This document shows, in pieces, positions 1-10,021 of a stretch of 64,000 nucleotides of DNA. The DNA comes from Watersipora subatra (taxonomy: Eukaryota > Bryozoa > Gymnolaemata > Cheilostomatida > Watersiporidae), in NCBI RefSeq assembly GCF_963576615.1, contig NC_088710.1, positions 75,029,019-75,093,018 of the forward strand, read 5' to 3'. A program made the translations under genes and the position numbers. The notes beneath the pieces are model-generated. The model saw nothing but the letters and a program-made list of their open reading frames with translations. It did no database searches and had not been told where the DNA came from. The stretch's first letter is position 1. Each line of letters starts with the position of its first letter.

Positions 1-526
1 TTGTGTTGTAATAAGGAAGTGAGGCTTACACTGCCCTATTACTTTTAGCTAAAACTTCTGGGGTTATATTAAGTGATGTCAGCATCTCATATAACAGGAC
101 ACCTAATTTAAAACAGTAGGGAGCAAGTGCTAGCATGGCATTGAAAAACTCCTAAGAAAAAATATATATTATCAGAAAGCAGGCAAGCTAGCAAGGCCAT
201 AGCATAGCATTCGGCGTGCTAAAACACATTTTTAAGAGCATTTTGAAGGCAGCTGATCAGAGACAGCAAATGTTGTAGGCAAAGTGTCTTATGTCCTTTT
301 AATAATACTTTGGATAGTGAGAACGCGGTGATGACCTATTTCCGAAATAACGTGATGAGGCAATCCTCGGATAATCTCTTGTTTGATAGGAAGTAGGAGC
401 ATATTCTGGTGGCAGGGTGTAGGCAGGCCTAGCGAAGCCCTGATTCTGATAGTATTCAAATTCTTTCTTGGGTCCCTTGCCATCCATCTGTAAACACGTT
501 TCAAATACATGTATATTTTTGTACAC

Positions 527-655
527 AAAAAAGCCTTCAAGTATGTGTCCTTCAAGTATGTGTCCTTTAAGTATGTGTCCTTCAAGTATGTGTCCTTCAA
601 GTATGTGTCCTTCAAGTATGTGTCCTTCAAGTATGTGCCCTCCAAGTATGTGTCA
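527..655. repeat. 15-bp minisatellite, about 8 copies
   Basis: A tandem array with unit TTCAAGTATGTGTCC. Single-base variants occur, such as TTTAAG and GTGCCC. Because the unit is a multiple of 3, both strands stay open across it, so the apparent ORFs here are artefacts. One isolated unit recurs about 150 bp downstream near 803. No protein is claimed. Confidence 0.9.
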
Positions 656-1150
656 TAATGAAGCTGTACTGATGATATACGTTATTAAGAGATATACGTT
701 GCTTGTCATCTCAGTTCAGCGTTTTCCATTATGGTAAAATAAAAAAATGTGATAAAATTTTAGTTGAAAGTTTGAAGTTTACTAAAATACAGACTAAAAC
801 TTCCTTCAAGTATGTGTTTAGTAAGCTATATTCATTAAATTAGATTCAGCGTTTATGTTAAACGCTTGTCTTGAAGGTAAAAACTCTCCACAGTACGTTC
901 TGCACGCAATACTTTGTAATGTTACATTTTCCTGCAAATCATAACCACAAAATGCACTAAATTTATTGTAGGTAACTATAGTTACTTAGGTTAACATACC
1001 GTTTTTTCACTATTTTGTAATGGTGATCTTGATGAATTTTACCAGGAGGCCGTTGCATTAGATAATTACTATGGGTTTCTATACTATGTAAAATATTTTC
1101 TCCTAATGACGCCAACACTGAAACAATCTAAAATCTTATGATTGCATAAA
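656..1150. other. AT-rich intergenic DNA
   Basis: Nothing recognisable except the stray copy of the 15-bp unit near 803. Confidence 0.6.
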
Positions 1151-1492
1151 AAATAATTTTCATTGTAATCGTAGCAAAACAGACTATATTTAGCCATTAC
1201 TCTCTAATGATTTCCCATTTACCTTTAAATACCTTTAAATTTTTATTTTTCCTTCTAATTTATTTCAACGAAATACTTCTTTCATGTTATTAAATTTAAC
1301 AGCAACAGTTGTTTGAAAACCTTTACAGTTGTTTTATTTTTTCTCGTAATTCATTTGAACTGCATAAAACACTTTTCTCATGATATGAAGTTTAAAAGTT
1401 AGAATGATAAATGTTGTGTATATGCTAAATACAAAAAAATTTTCTGTTCAAAGGCTTATTTATTACCCGAGCAACGCCGGGCATTCAGTAGT
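1150..1492 (+). mobile_element. Helitron-like 3' portion
   Basis: This stretch matches the 3' part of the better preserved element ending at 17347. It ends in a GC-rich hairpin (CCCGAGCAACGCCGGG) followed by a CAGTAG-type end. The left boundary is approximate. It is assigned to Helitrons only on the terminal hairpin and the family resemblance; no Rep/helicase gene is present. Confidence 0.55.
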
Positions 1493-1537
1493 ACATATAT
1501 GTGTATATATACATGTGTATATGTATATATTTATATA

Positions 1538-1690
1538 CTAGTTGAGTGTCCCGCGTTGCGTAGGTAATTACAAGGTTTTTGCACAGAAATTTTATTTTTA
1601 ATCAACAGATACAACATTAACCACTCTAACTTTTAAATGCATGTGTTTATTATTTCTATGTGTGTTATGAGTTTAATAAGTCTGTGCTAC
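1538..1690 (-). mobile_element. Helitron-like 3' end, inverted
   Basis: Read on the minus strand this ends in a hairpin (CGCAACGCG region) and then CTAG next to T. It carries the same subterminal sequence as the elements ending at 1492 and 17347. It faces the preceding copy, so two 3' ends converge across about 45 bp of TA-rich sequence. Confidence 0.55.
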
Positions 1691-1759
1691 ATCTATACAT
1701 ATCTTAAAGTTTGTGTGTATGTCCTTCTGTATGTCCGGCTATAGCTATTAAAATCTTAA

Positions 1760-1850
1760 AATGAAGAATCCGTAGCGCAGAAGATTTGATCTCGGGCCCT
1801 CCGTTCCCCAGTTCAACTAATCCCTTACCAATTGAGTCGCTCGAGAACTT
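1760..1850 (-). repeat. tRNA-like sequence inside the Helitron-like element
   Basis: Read on the minus strand, the segment resembles a decayed tRNA gene: an A-box-like stretch (CGACTCAATTGGTAAGGG) and a B-box-like stretch (GAGATCAAATCTT) about 50 bp later. The arms do not fold into an intact cloverleaf. A second Helitron-like copy at 15888 carries a related tRNA-like stretch at the same relative place. It is probably not a working tRNA gene. Confidence 0.4.
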
Positions 1851-2610
1851 GGATAACTCAAACTGAACGAGACCGAGCGAAAGTCTTTGAGTTATCAGAG
1901 TGTTCAAGTTATCAGAGCACTGTCACAAGTGCATGTATTTATCATTAGATACATGTACATATACAAACTATATTTAAATCAAAAGCATAGATTGCTTTTT
2001 GCAAGTTAAATAGCCTCATGTAAAATTTTAAAAAATTTCATCAGAAATTATAGATATGTTTTTATCACTTTAGATTTGTTTGTTGTTTTAGGTGATGTGG
2101 CTGCCAGGACGTTCTCCGGTTAAAATTGGCAAAACCTGATCGCAGTTAAAACGCTAAGAAAAAAAAACATCTTCTTTTCCTGAGCATTATAACCAATATA
2201 AAGATCAATTTTGCCAATTTCACTCTAAGTTTATTCGAAGGTTACCTCACTTTTCCTTGCTTTCAAAAGGTCATCGCAAAGTGGATGTTTGGTAAAATTT
2301 GATGTTTTTGCAAACCTTTAGAAAAGTCATTAACGAAAATATTTTGTTGATAATGGTAATTACGTCGCCTAAAAACTAAAAGTTGATGTTTACCTCTATG
2401 GCTTGGAATAAAGTGTTATTCTAAAGTGATAACAACCGTCTCGGTAGCCGTTGGGCAAAAAACTGTTTGAAATAATGATGTTAAGTTCGAGTTATCTAAA
2501 GCAATTTATCATTGCTTGGGAATGGACCAAACAAATCTTTTCAAGTTACCAAGTTCCAAGTTCAAGATATGTTTGAGCTATCTGAGGGCGAGTTATCCAA
2601 GTTAGATTGT
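1846..2610. mobile_element. pogo-like MITE, copy 1
   Basis: It shares end sequences (GGATAACTCAAACT, AGTGTTCAAGTTATCAGAGC, GGGCGAGTTATCCAAG) with the copy at 4697-5795. The left end is degraded and the boundaries are approximate. Ends of this type beside TA suggest the Tc1/mariner-pogo group. No transposase is visible. Confidence 0.65.
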
Positions 2611-2631
2611 ATGTCGTTATATGAGTGCAAA

Positions 2632-2681
2632 TACGCTACCGCTCTCCATTACGGCGCAACGTTATGGAGAGCGGTAGCGTA
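2632..2681. repeat. perfect-armed foldback hairpin
   Basis: Arms TACGCTACCGCTCTCCAT and ATGGAGAGCGGTAGCGTA flank a loop of about 14 nt. It lies between the pogo-like MITE and the Helitron-like 3' end. It is probably a tiny foldback transposon relic; no clear target duplication was seen. Confidence 0.8.
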
Positions 2682-2968
2682 ATTTTATGTGTGCTCAATC
2701 ATGAGAGCAAGTAGTTAGCTCTTATTAGTAAGCTTACTCAAATTAACCATTGGCAATGTGCCAGGCTAATAGCAAGTGGCAGGCAACTACATTACCTCTC
2801 ATTGTTTATAAGCTGATTTTTAATACTCGTGCAACGCTGGAAATTCCGCTAGTATACCTGTATTTATAGCATTTTGGAAAAGTCTGGGCGCGTATTTTTC
2901 TTTTAGTAGTTCAAGTGTGCTAACTGAAGTGTGCTATTTTAACCAATCACCATTAAAGATTGGCAGAT

Positions 2969-3062
2969 GTAGTATGTATGTGCACAACTATTCCATAGTA
3001 GTGGTTGCGTGGGCGTAGTATGTATGTGCACAACTATTCCATAGTAGTGGTTGCGTGGGCGT
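2969..3062 (+). repeat. two-copy direct repeat of about 46 bp
   Basis: The segment beginning GTAGTATGTATGTGCACAAC is repeated immediately, with both copies ending in TTGCGTGGGC. The second copy runs straight into a tRNA-like head, so this may be a duplicated SINE leader. Confidence 0.75.
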
Positions 3063-3130
3063 AGTGGTTAGCATGCCTGTCTGCGAAACCAGGGCATAGC
3101 TAAAGTTTCAGAGCGAAGCGGTTTTTTGCT
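3056..3130 (+). repeat. tRNA-like SINE head
   Basis: GGGCGTAGTGGTTAGCATGCC resembles a tRNA 5' half including an A box. It is followed by CCTGTCTGCGAAACCAGG, which can form an anticodon-arm-like stem. The B box (AGTTTCAGAGC) is poor and there is no complete cloverleaf, so a SINE or pseudo-tRNA is more likely than a tRNA gene. Confidence 0.35.
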
Positions 3131-3197
3131 TTTATAACTTTATTGCTATAACTTGACATCCAACTAACAAACAAAAACTTAGGTTTTAATATGTGTA

Positions 3198-3260
3198 CTA
3201 GCCAAATGCTCAGCATTGCACAAGTATTAAAAAACAGCTTATAAACAGTGGAAGGTAATT
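3198..3260 (-). mobile_element. Helitron-like 3' end, inverted
   Basis: On the minus strand the sequence TTTTTAATACTTGTGCAATG and a following CTAG match the 3' ends at 2852 and 6135. Only the terminal part is recognised. Confidence 0.45.
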
Positions 3261-3567
3261 TAGTTGCTATTGGCTAATTTGAGTAAGCTAGTATAAGTTT
3301 TGTAAGCTAGTATTTATAAGTTTTGCTAAAATTACTAACAAAAGTCGTAAGAGCAAGCTTTAGTGACGTTACGCGAAACACAGTATGTATATTTTAACCC
3401 AGATAATGATTATCTGCCCAATGAAACCTATGCAGCCTAATGGATTAGCCATTTGCCTTGTGAACAGAGGTTCCGATAGGGGAGGTTCCGATAGCAAATC
3501 CTCTTTGATACGGATTTATCATTGCTGGATTTTAATTGCTATAACTGGACACAGGGTTTAGCAAAAG

Positions 3568-3740
3568 GTCAAAAAACAAACACTGAAATTTATACAGATA
3601 CATGTACATACATCTACATACATGTATATACATATACATTTATATATAAATTGTTTCAAATGAAAAAAACAAATATATATGTATATACATGTACGTACAT
3701 GTATCTCTATAAATTTCAGTGTTTGTTTTTTGACACTATA
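3568..3740. repeat. long imperfect inverted repeat (TA-rich foldback)
   Basis: The arms CAAAAAACAAACACTGAAAT and its complement near 3717-3738 enclose about 110 bp of TACATG/TATA-rich sequence. The whole stretch can fold into a hairpin. ORFs on both strands here result from the low-complexity sequence. Confidence 0.8.
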
Positions 3741-3830
3741 TATATATAGTGTATATAGCATCAAAGCCTATGCAGCCTCCATGGCCACTTCAGATAAGTA
3801 GCTAGCTGAATTTCAGTCGGCTGCTCTGAC

Positions 3831-4680
3831 AATGGAACTTCGCCCTGATGATGAGGAAATTGACTGGCACATGAAACCCCTTCATGGTGCTTACCACCGA
3901 CAAGTATCTGAGGTTGGCGATCTTCACCAGACATATATGTAGCAAAACAAAGAAAACCTAACGGCCAATACAGAGTCGCTACTCATGGCAGCCCAGGAGC
4001 AAGTGCTCCCAACAAGGCAACTCCAAACAAAAATCTATCACACTAGTGACGATCCTAGATGCAGATTGTGCAAAGATGCGCCTGAGACCATCCAACACAT
4101 CATCAGTGGATGCAAGCAGCTAGCAGGAAACGAATACACTGAGCGGCATAATCATGTCGCAGGTGTTGTGTATAGAAGTCTATGTGATGAATATGGCCTT
4201 AATAAACCACAACACTGGTGGGAAGCTCCTGGTAAGGTCAATGAAAATGAATGCGCCAAGATCCTCTGGGACTTCTACATCCGGACTGACAAGCATGTCC
4301 TAGCAAACCAACCAGATATAGTTGTGGTGGACAAGGAGAACAAGAGAGCTACTCTAATAATTATAGCAGTACCCAATGACTACAATATAGCCAGCAAAGA
4401 AAAAGTAGAGAAATATTTCCCTCTTGGAGAATAGATTGAAAAATGCTGAGATGTAAGAACAACTGTAATTCCAGTAGTCATTGGGGCACTGGGCGCAATA
4501 ACACCGGCACATAAAATGTGGCTTGCCCAGATACCGACAGCAATGAACTCAGGTGAGTTGCAGAAAAGTGCGCTATTGGGAACAGCTAAGATCTTGAGGC
4601 GAGTGCTCAAACTCCCACGTCTCTGGTAGGAGACCTGAGTTAGAGCAGAAAGTACCACCCATAAGGGTTAACCGGGGTGA
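3831..4680 (+). pseudogene. 3' end of a non-LTR retrotransposon polyprotein, broken
   Basis: A decayed C-terminal end of a reverse-transcriptase polyprotein. The open stretch 3985-4434 has a zinc-knuckle motif Cys-x2-Cys-x8-His-x4-Cys (CRLCKDAPETIQHIISGC), then KILWDFYIRTDKHV and QPDIVVVDKENKR. The last is a PD...K arrangement like that in restriction-like endonuclease domains of some LINE families. Homologous reading continues upstream (KPLHGAYHRQVSEV) through a stop near 3940, and downstream after the stop at 4434 (VIPVVIGALGAITP, GTAKILRRVLKLPRLW). It is therefore 5'-truncated and interrupted by stops. Clade assignment is uncertain. Confidence 0.8.
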
Positions 4681-4696
4681 GGAAGCAATTTATATA

Positions 4697-5795
4697 CAGT
4701 GAAACTCGGATAACTCAAACTTCAAGGGACCGAGCAAAAGTGTTCGAATTATCAAAGTGTTCAAGTTATCAGAGCACTGTCACAAGTCCATGTATTTACT
4801 TATTTATTAGTAGATACATGAACATATACAAACTATAATATAAATCAAAAGCACAAATGGCTTGTTTCAAATTACATGCTTCTAATGTAAAGTTTAAAAC
4901 GTTTTTATAAGTTTTAAACGTTTTTTGAGGGGATGTTATTGCCAGGACGTTTTTTAGATTGACATTGGCAAAACTTGATCGTTGCTGAAATGCTCAAAAG
5001 AAAAGACATCTTTTTCTTTTGAGCGTTTTACCCACGATCAATTTTGACGATTTTTCTTGAAGTTTATGCAAAGATTAACTTACTTTACCTGGCATTCGTT
5101 AAGAGCAACACTCCGAGGCAGTTCAATTAAAAGTTTTACGAGGTTTTACGGTACATTGTATATCACTAACGTTTTTTGAATGGATACTTATTGAATGTAC
5201 ACACGTATTCTGTGTTTAGGTCAAACGATGAATAGTTTTTTTAGCTAAGACAACGTATACGTTTAATTACAACAATTTTTAAGACGTTTTAAACATTCAA
5301 CATTCCGACATTGATTCAACACGGAATCCACGTCGGAAAACTATTCATCACGGGCTAGCCGGGTCACGCACTCAAGGATTTTCGCCACGCAAATACAAAA
5401 CAAAAACAACATGCTGTTTTTGTTTTGTATGTGCGTGGCGAAAATCCTTGCGCCCGTGACTCGGCTAGCCCGTGCTATTCATCGTATAGCAGTATAAATC
5501 AAATTTCACCAAACCTTTAGAACAGTCGTTGACAAAAATATTTTGCCGATTGAGGTAGTAACGACGCTTATGAATTACGAAAAGTTGAGGTTTACCTCTA
5601 TGGTTTGGAATAAAGTGATTTTCTAAAGCGATAGCAACCGTTTCGGTAGCCGTTGGGCAAAAAACAGTTCGAATTAACAGTGTTGAGTTCGAGTTATATA
5701 GAGCCATTTATCATTACGTGGGAACGGACCAAGCAAATCCACTCGAGTTAACCATGTGTTCGCTAATCCGAGGGCGAGTTATCCATGTTTCATTG
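4697..5795. mobile_element. pogo-like MITE, copy 2, with nested hAT-type foldback
   Basis: The ends are CAGTGAAACTCGGATAACTC and GAGTTATCCATGTTTCATTG, complementary with few mismatches and flanked by TA on both sides. This fits a Tc1/mariner-pogo non-autonomous element. It carries a 126-bp insertion at 5349-5474. No transposase coding is visible. Confidence 0.8.
5349..5474. mobile_element. 126-bp hAT-type foldback MITE
   Basis: Nearly the whole element is one inverted repeat: CACGGGCTAGCC at the left, GGCTAGCCCGTG at the right, and a tight loop around TGTTTTTGTTTTG. An exact 8-bp duplication, CTATTCAT, flanks it (5341-5348 and 5475-5482). An 8-bp duplication with a terminal CA fits hAT. It sits inside the pogo-like MITE, so it is the younger of the two. 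Confidence 0.85.
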
Positions 5796-5847
5796 TATAT
5801 ATATAAATCTATACATGTATATATATATATACATCTATATATATATT

Positions 5848-6135
5848 TCTCAAAGTATGTCCATGTGTCGTATGTCTGTCTGCATTCCGGCTATAGCTAT
5901 TATTAGAATAACTGCAGCTGGACAATAATGCTGACGCAATGTCATGGCGTACCATCATTAGAAGCTTACTAACTAGGTTAGTGGAATTTTCCATTGACAA
6001 TGTGCCAGGCCACTTGGCAATGGCCTGCTACTTGCTGGAGAGTTGCCTGCCAGCAAGTGGTAAGCAAATCTCATCACTTCTCATTGTTTATAAGCTGATT
6101 TTTAATACCCAGGCAACGCCGGAAGGCACAGCTAG
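5848..6135 (+). mobile_element. short Helitron-like element (288 bp)
   Basis: The 5' end TCTCAAAGTATGTCC is followed by CCGGCTATAGCTATTA. The 3' end has a hairpin-like ACCCAGGCAACGCCGG and terminates CAGCTAG before T. It starts about 50 bp after the end of the pogo-like MITE. Non-autonomous. Confidence 0.65.
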
Positions 6136-6178
6136 TACTTATATATATATGCAATGTATATATATTTACAGGGTAAAT

Positions 6179-6310
6179 GTCATTAGTAGTACTTGCATAG
6201 TAAAGGTCACTAGTAGTACCTACAGAGTAGATGTCATTGGTAATACTTACAGAGTAAATATCACTAACAGTACTTACAGAGTAAATGTCACTAGTAGTAC
6301 TTACAGAGCA
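6179..6310 (-). repeat. 27-bp minisatellite carrying splice-donor-like sites
   Basis: Five in-register 27-bp units. On the minus strand each starts with a donor-like hexamer: GTAAGT at 6299-6304, 6272-6277 and 6245-6250, then GTAGGT and GCAAGT. The first GTAAGT is the donor of the predicted exon 6305-6401. Because 27 is a multiple of 3, the frame stays open and would encode repeats like VSTTSDIYS if unspliced. Confidence 0.85.
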
Positions 6311-6401
6311 TGTTGCAGCAATGGCAACACCAAGCAGCACAATGATGATGATAAGAGAGATAGCCCAGCAGACAAGTTTGCCGATCATCAAGCCACTCAA
6401 C
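6305..6401 (-). CDS. possible exon encoding a hydrophobic segment
   Basis: A candidate exon bounded by the acceptor TTATATGCAG and the donor TCT|GTAAGT. The longest sensible frame has an internal Met (6388) opening a 28-residue stretch (MIGKLVCWAISL, then four Ile, then VLLGVAIAATC). This reads as a signal anchor or one transmembrane helix. It could be the first coding exon of a separate minus-strand gene, or an exon linked to the membrane-protein gene at 6591-8354. The exon phase does not match a donor I can see there, so I leave the link open. Confidence 0.35.
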
Positions 6402-6590
6402 CTGCATATAACCAAAACACATACAGTGGCTAATCGTTGTACAGTCTCTAGTATTTGTAGCGACATAAACAGTAGCTAGTTACTGGCTACTAACTACAGG
6501 CATCGCAATGCTCTACTCCAAATTATCCCATGTTTTCTTTACAAATGCTTTTTACTCTTGACCAAAGAATTTAAGCCTTTTGCACAAAAA

Positions 6591-6779
6591 TTAGATAGCG
6601 TTGTATAGGGTTAGATCTGCCTTCAACCCTTTCACCATGCTGATTATGTAAGTTTGACCTGCATACCATTCGTAACGATTGGTGTAATAGCCAGTTCTAC
6701 CAAACACATATCCTTCGTAGACTATGAAGGCCATGGAAGATAGGAATGAAAGTGACACCAAGGCTGTCATGGCTACATA
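6591..6779 (-). CDS. membrane protein terminal exon 5
   Basis: Begins after TTTTAG with YVAMTALVSLSFLSSMAF and ends at a TAA after LTLYNAI. It holds the fourth helix and the polar, Tyr-rich tail. Confidence 0.6.
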   Translation of the reverse strand, partial: YVAMTALVSLSFLSSMAFIVYEGYVFGRTGYYTNRYEWYAGQTYIISMVKGLKADLTLYNAI

Positions 6780-8354
6780 CTAAAATAGAAATCATAAATT
6801 GACTGTTTTACAAATTGTTTGTTATTGAAATACAAACTAACAATTGAAGTAGGTCAAGAAGTGTTAAAAAGATTCTTTGTGTTGACTTGTTGCTTTGGCT
6901 TACAGGAAAAAATGAGAGTTAAAGACAGAATGAATGCTGATTGTACTGACTGCTGAATGCTGAATGCTGACTCAAAAATGCTTTTACTTTATGCTATATT
7001 TAAACCATTTCTGTCTACCATTTCTGGGCTACCACCCGAATTCTTCCTGCCATAGCAATTGGCGATAGCATAACAAAAGGCAAAGCGCAAAAAGGTCTTA
7101 AATATTTAGTAGGAAGGCACTTACAATATATCCCAGTTGTGCTGATATTGAAATTATATTAAAATTATAAGTTAAATTATATTCAAACAAAGTGTAAATT
7201 TAATATGACATGGGTGGGGTTTAAAGATATTTTTTCATGACCTCTGACCTTTGTTGTCGGTTATACTCACTAAACACGCCTGTTGAATCACCACAGCGGG
7301 TATCTTGTAACCTTATGCTGCATCATTTGATAAGTTAGTCATTGGACCAACACCAGCCTATCTCTTTTTCCGCACCTTGAAAAAGCTGAAAACTAGTGGT
7401 AAATATACTTACGACTCCTCTGTGCCGGCTCATTGCAGCGGCGAAGGTAACCCATATTGCAGGGGTTATGAACTGCAACACACATGATGATGAAATGTAA
7501 GACAATTTCATCATACATACATTTGAGCTTTATACAATTTCAGCAAGCAACTGTCGAAGCAAGCAAAGTCCAATTCTCCAACTATCTTATGGATTACTTT
7601 ATAAATGAGTGATTCAGCCAAGGAGAGTCTAAAACATTTGCAGTTATGTTGGTTATATGCTGTTACATGCATGTAGGCTGTCAATTCATGCATCCCTTGA
7701 GCAAAACTCCATTACGGCAACTTACCAGAGCTATGCATACTAACTCAATGGACGAGTTGAGTTGCACATATATTCCCATCCATACATTGACCAAGGCTGT
7801 CAGACACAGTTGGGCAATGACTAAAAGCGTACACAAGACATGTTTGACTACAAATGCAAAACTCAAGCTTACGTCAAAAGCAATCTGTTAACCCTAATAG
7901 AACACATGGATGATTGTCAAGGAAGGAAGGTGATTTCTTCACTGAAAATGCAACTTGTAATAACATGATTGAAGGCAATAGAAATGTTTCAGTTTTATTT
8001 ATGTAGGAAACACCATGAAGCACCCTACTCATGCAATCATACACATGACATGAGATTATTTGTATTAATATAATACAAACGCACCTAGCAGACACACCTA
8101 GCAGGCACCCCAGCAGACACATCTAGCAGACCCCCAAGCAGACACACCTAGCAGGCACGCTGAGCAGACAACACTAGTAAGTACACCCAGTAAACATACC
8201 TAGTGAGCACACCCAGTAAGCATACCTAGTAAGCCCAATCAACAGAAACGCTTATTGGAAGCTAAACTACACAGAGTGCTCACTCACCAAATATAAAAAG
8301 AAACACAGCCAGTATGACGGCCGTGTTCTTGATCCAAACTTTTCTCATAGCCAT
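6591..8354 (-). CDS. four-helix membrane protein, five-exon gene
   Basis: An unrecognised small membrane protein. Exons at 8284-8354, 7726-7867, 7413-7472, 7271-7303 and 6591-6779 join in phase (2,0,0,0) into 164 aa. It starts MAMRKVWIKNTAV and stops with TAA. Four hydrophobic segments are seen, at about residues 11-31, 34-56, 66-84 and 100-122. A Tyr-rich tail follows (YYTNRYEWYAGQTY), and there is one Asn-Ser-Ser sequon near residue 61. Size and topology resemble MARVEL or CD20-like tetraspans, but I see no diagnostic signature of either. The weakest points are the 33-nt fourth exon, whose acceptor is TTACAAG, and the first donor, which could also be used 4 nt upstream. Confidence 0.6.
7271..7303 (-). 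CDS. membrane protein mini-exon 4
   Basis: 33 nt, phase 0, encoding IPAVVIQQACL. The donor GTGAGT is good and the acceptor TTACAAG is weak. It keeps frame with both neighbours and adds hydrophobic residues before the fourth helix. If it is skipped, the frame is also kept. Confidence 0.45.
7413..7472 (-). CDS. membrane protein exon 3
   Basis: Exactly 60 nt between TGTTGCAG and GTC|GTAAGT, phase 0. It encodes FITPAIWVTFAAAMSRHRGV, completing the third helix and a basic loop. Confidence 0.65.
7726..7867 (-). CDS. membrane protein exon 2
   Basis: Starts after TGACGTAAG and ends CTG|GTAAGT. It encodes the second helix (LLVIAQLCLTALVNVW) and the NSS sequon. Confidence 0.6.
8284..8354 (-). CDS. 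membrane protein exon 1
   Basis: The ATG at 8354 has purine-rich sequence just before it. The exon encodes MAMRKVWIKNTAVILAV and the rest of the first helix. A GTGAGT and an overlapping GTGAGC donor are both available. GTGAGC (phase 2) is chosen because it keeps exon 2 in frame. Confidence 0.55.
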
Positions 8355-9139
8355 TTTGTCCAACAAGATTTGTGCCTACTGCTACTCCCTGACCTAAATG
8401 CTAGTGCGGGTGAAAGTCCCACAAAGTTATTAGTGGAAGCTCAATAGCAGCTTGAATGCCTATATAAACGTAATGGCATTGAGTAAATAACTGGAACCAC
8501 GAAATAGGATCATAATACAATAGCATAGGATCATAATACAATAGCATGAATGGTTTATGAGAAACCAAAAGGAGGAGAGGGAAGATGAAGAGTAAATTGC
8601 TGAATAGCTGACAAACAATGCCCGCATACTTTTGCTATTCATGCCAAATTATTTAATTCGACTACATAACCTGCTAACTGCTGGATCACTATGGCTGCCA
8701 TAATACCTGCACTAGTATTCTCTGATGGCTTGAGGTCATAAGCTTAGTGTTCAGATGCATGTACACTAGTTGATAATTTGTTATTAGCTTTTAGCCAATG
8801 CTTGCTAATGACTATATTCACCTCACAAATAAGAGCATCCACAAACTTATATATTACCTACAGAACTATGTTCACCATTCTTATTGGTTATTAGCATACG
8901 CGGGCTTGTTCTTATTCCTATTATTATTACTTGTTCTGGAGAAAGCATGGAACTGCACTGATCTGCTTCAATTGGTTGACAGATCAATCGATTGAAAATG
9001 TGACAAATTCAATCTCAAGTTTTGACAAGTTTACAACACATTTCAATAGGCCGAAAATAAATTTTTAAAATTTATAGCCTAATTAAGACTTTAGCAAAAT
9101 CTGTCTGATTATCTGCTAGTGTACAGACAACTTAAAATT
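8355..9139. other. upstream region of the membrane-protein gene
   Basis: No confident gene. It contains a short direct duplication around 8505-8545 (TAGGATCATAATACAATAGC twice). A promoter may lie here, but no element stands out. Confidence 0.5.
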
Positions 9140-9141
9140 TA

Positions 9142-10018
9142 CGGTTGACTTGCAACAAAATTCACATTACAGTTATTTGATATGAAAAGATTCACCATGT
9201 CTTACTCGGTTGTGTTGTAGGTGCAAAATGTGTGAAAATGTGATTACAAGTTCTTAAAAGCTAAAAAACGAACAGTTAATCGCAGCCACACGAGACCGCC
9301 GTAGTTTGAATTCTCTTTCCAAAACGGCTCAAATATGACGTAGCTGTGGTAGATGGTTTCTGTTTACACTTTCATGCAACCTAATTTGTCGAAATATATT
9401 CACAAATATACTTCACACATTCAATAAAACCATGTCTATTGTTCTTACGCGTCTATTTTATCGTCATTGTAATGCTGTCACTTTTAGCAGTGATATCTTA
9501 TAACTTACCGTAAAAATTCATTTAATTTGTTAACCTTACCTCGAAGGAGTACATATCAATGTCTGATAATCATGACGAGCCTGTTGGTCACCTGTGATAA
9601 TTGAAAAGTGCTGCAAAAATTATTTGCGAACTATTGGGTCACGTGATCAGATTACGACTTGACGATTAGTTCAAGTCGAAACAAAACTGTAAATTAGCGA
9701 GCATCTATATTTGATACGGTATCTTCGGTAAAACCCGAAGTGTTTGTCATAAACTAGTGCTACGATAAGTTTATTTGAGCTTTTTATTGGCCCTTCAATT
9801 CACATGAGAACATCACGTGACCAGACAATAACCAAATTGTCATGGCTACGTCAGAAAAATAAACGGATTCCAATCTAAGGCAGCTTTTCGTTTTTGAGCT
9901 TTTAAGAGCTTGTAATCACATTACCACATATTTGGCACCTACAACACAACAGAGGAAGACATGGTGAATCATTTGATACCAAATAACTGTAATGTGAACT
10001 TTGTTGCAAGTCAACCTT
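9142..10018. mobile_element. 880-bp TA-flanked MITE family, copy 1
   Basis: Long terminal inverted repeats: GGTTGACTTGCAACAAAATT at the left and its near complement TTGTTGCAAGTCAACC at the right, continuing for about 100 bp. TA flanks both ends. Other copies are at 19043-19922, 20585-22416 (disrupted) and 62580-63465. No coding capacity is seen. TA duplication suggests a Tc1/mariner-like group. Confidence 0.9.
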
Positions 10019-10021
10019 TAA

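Larger units (their letters stand above)
1702..2852 (+). mobile_element. Helitron-like element with nested insertions
   Basis: The 5' side starts with TC (TCTTAAAGTTTGTG) and contains GTCCGGCTATAGCTATTA, shared with elements at 5848 and 15888. The 3' side has a hairpin (CTCGTGCAACGCTGG area) and a CTAG end next to T. It contains a pogo-like MITE and a short foldback hairpin. It is non-autonomous: no coding domain is visible. Confidence 0.6.
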
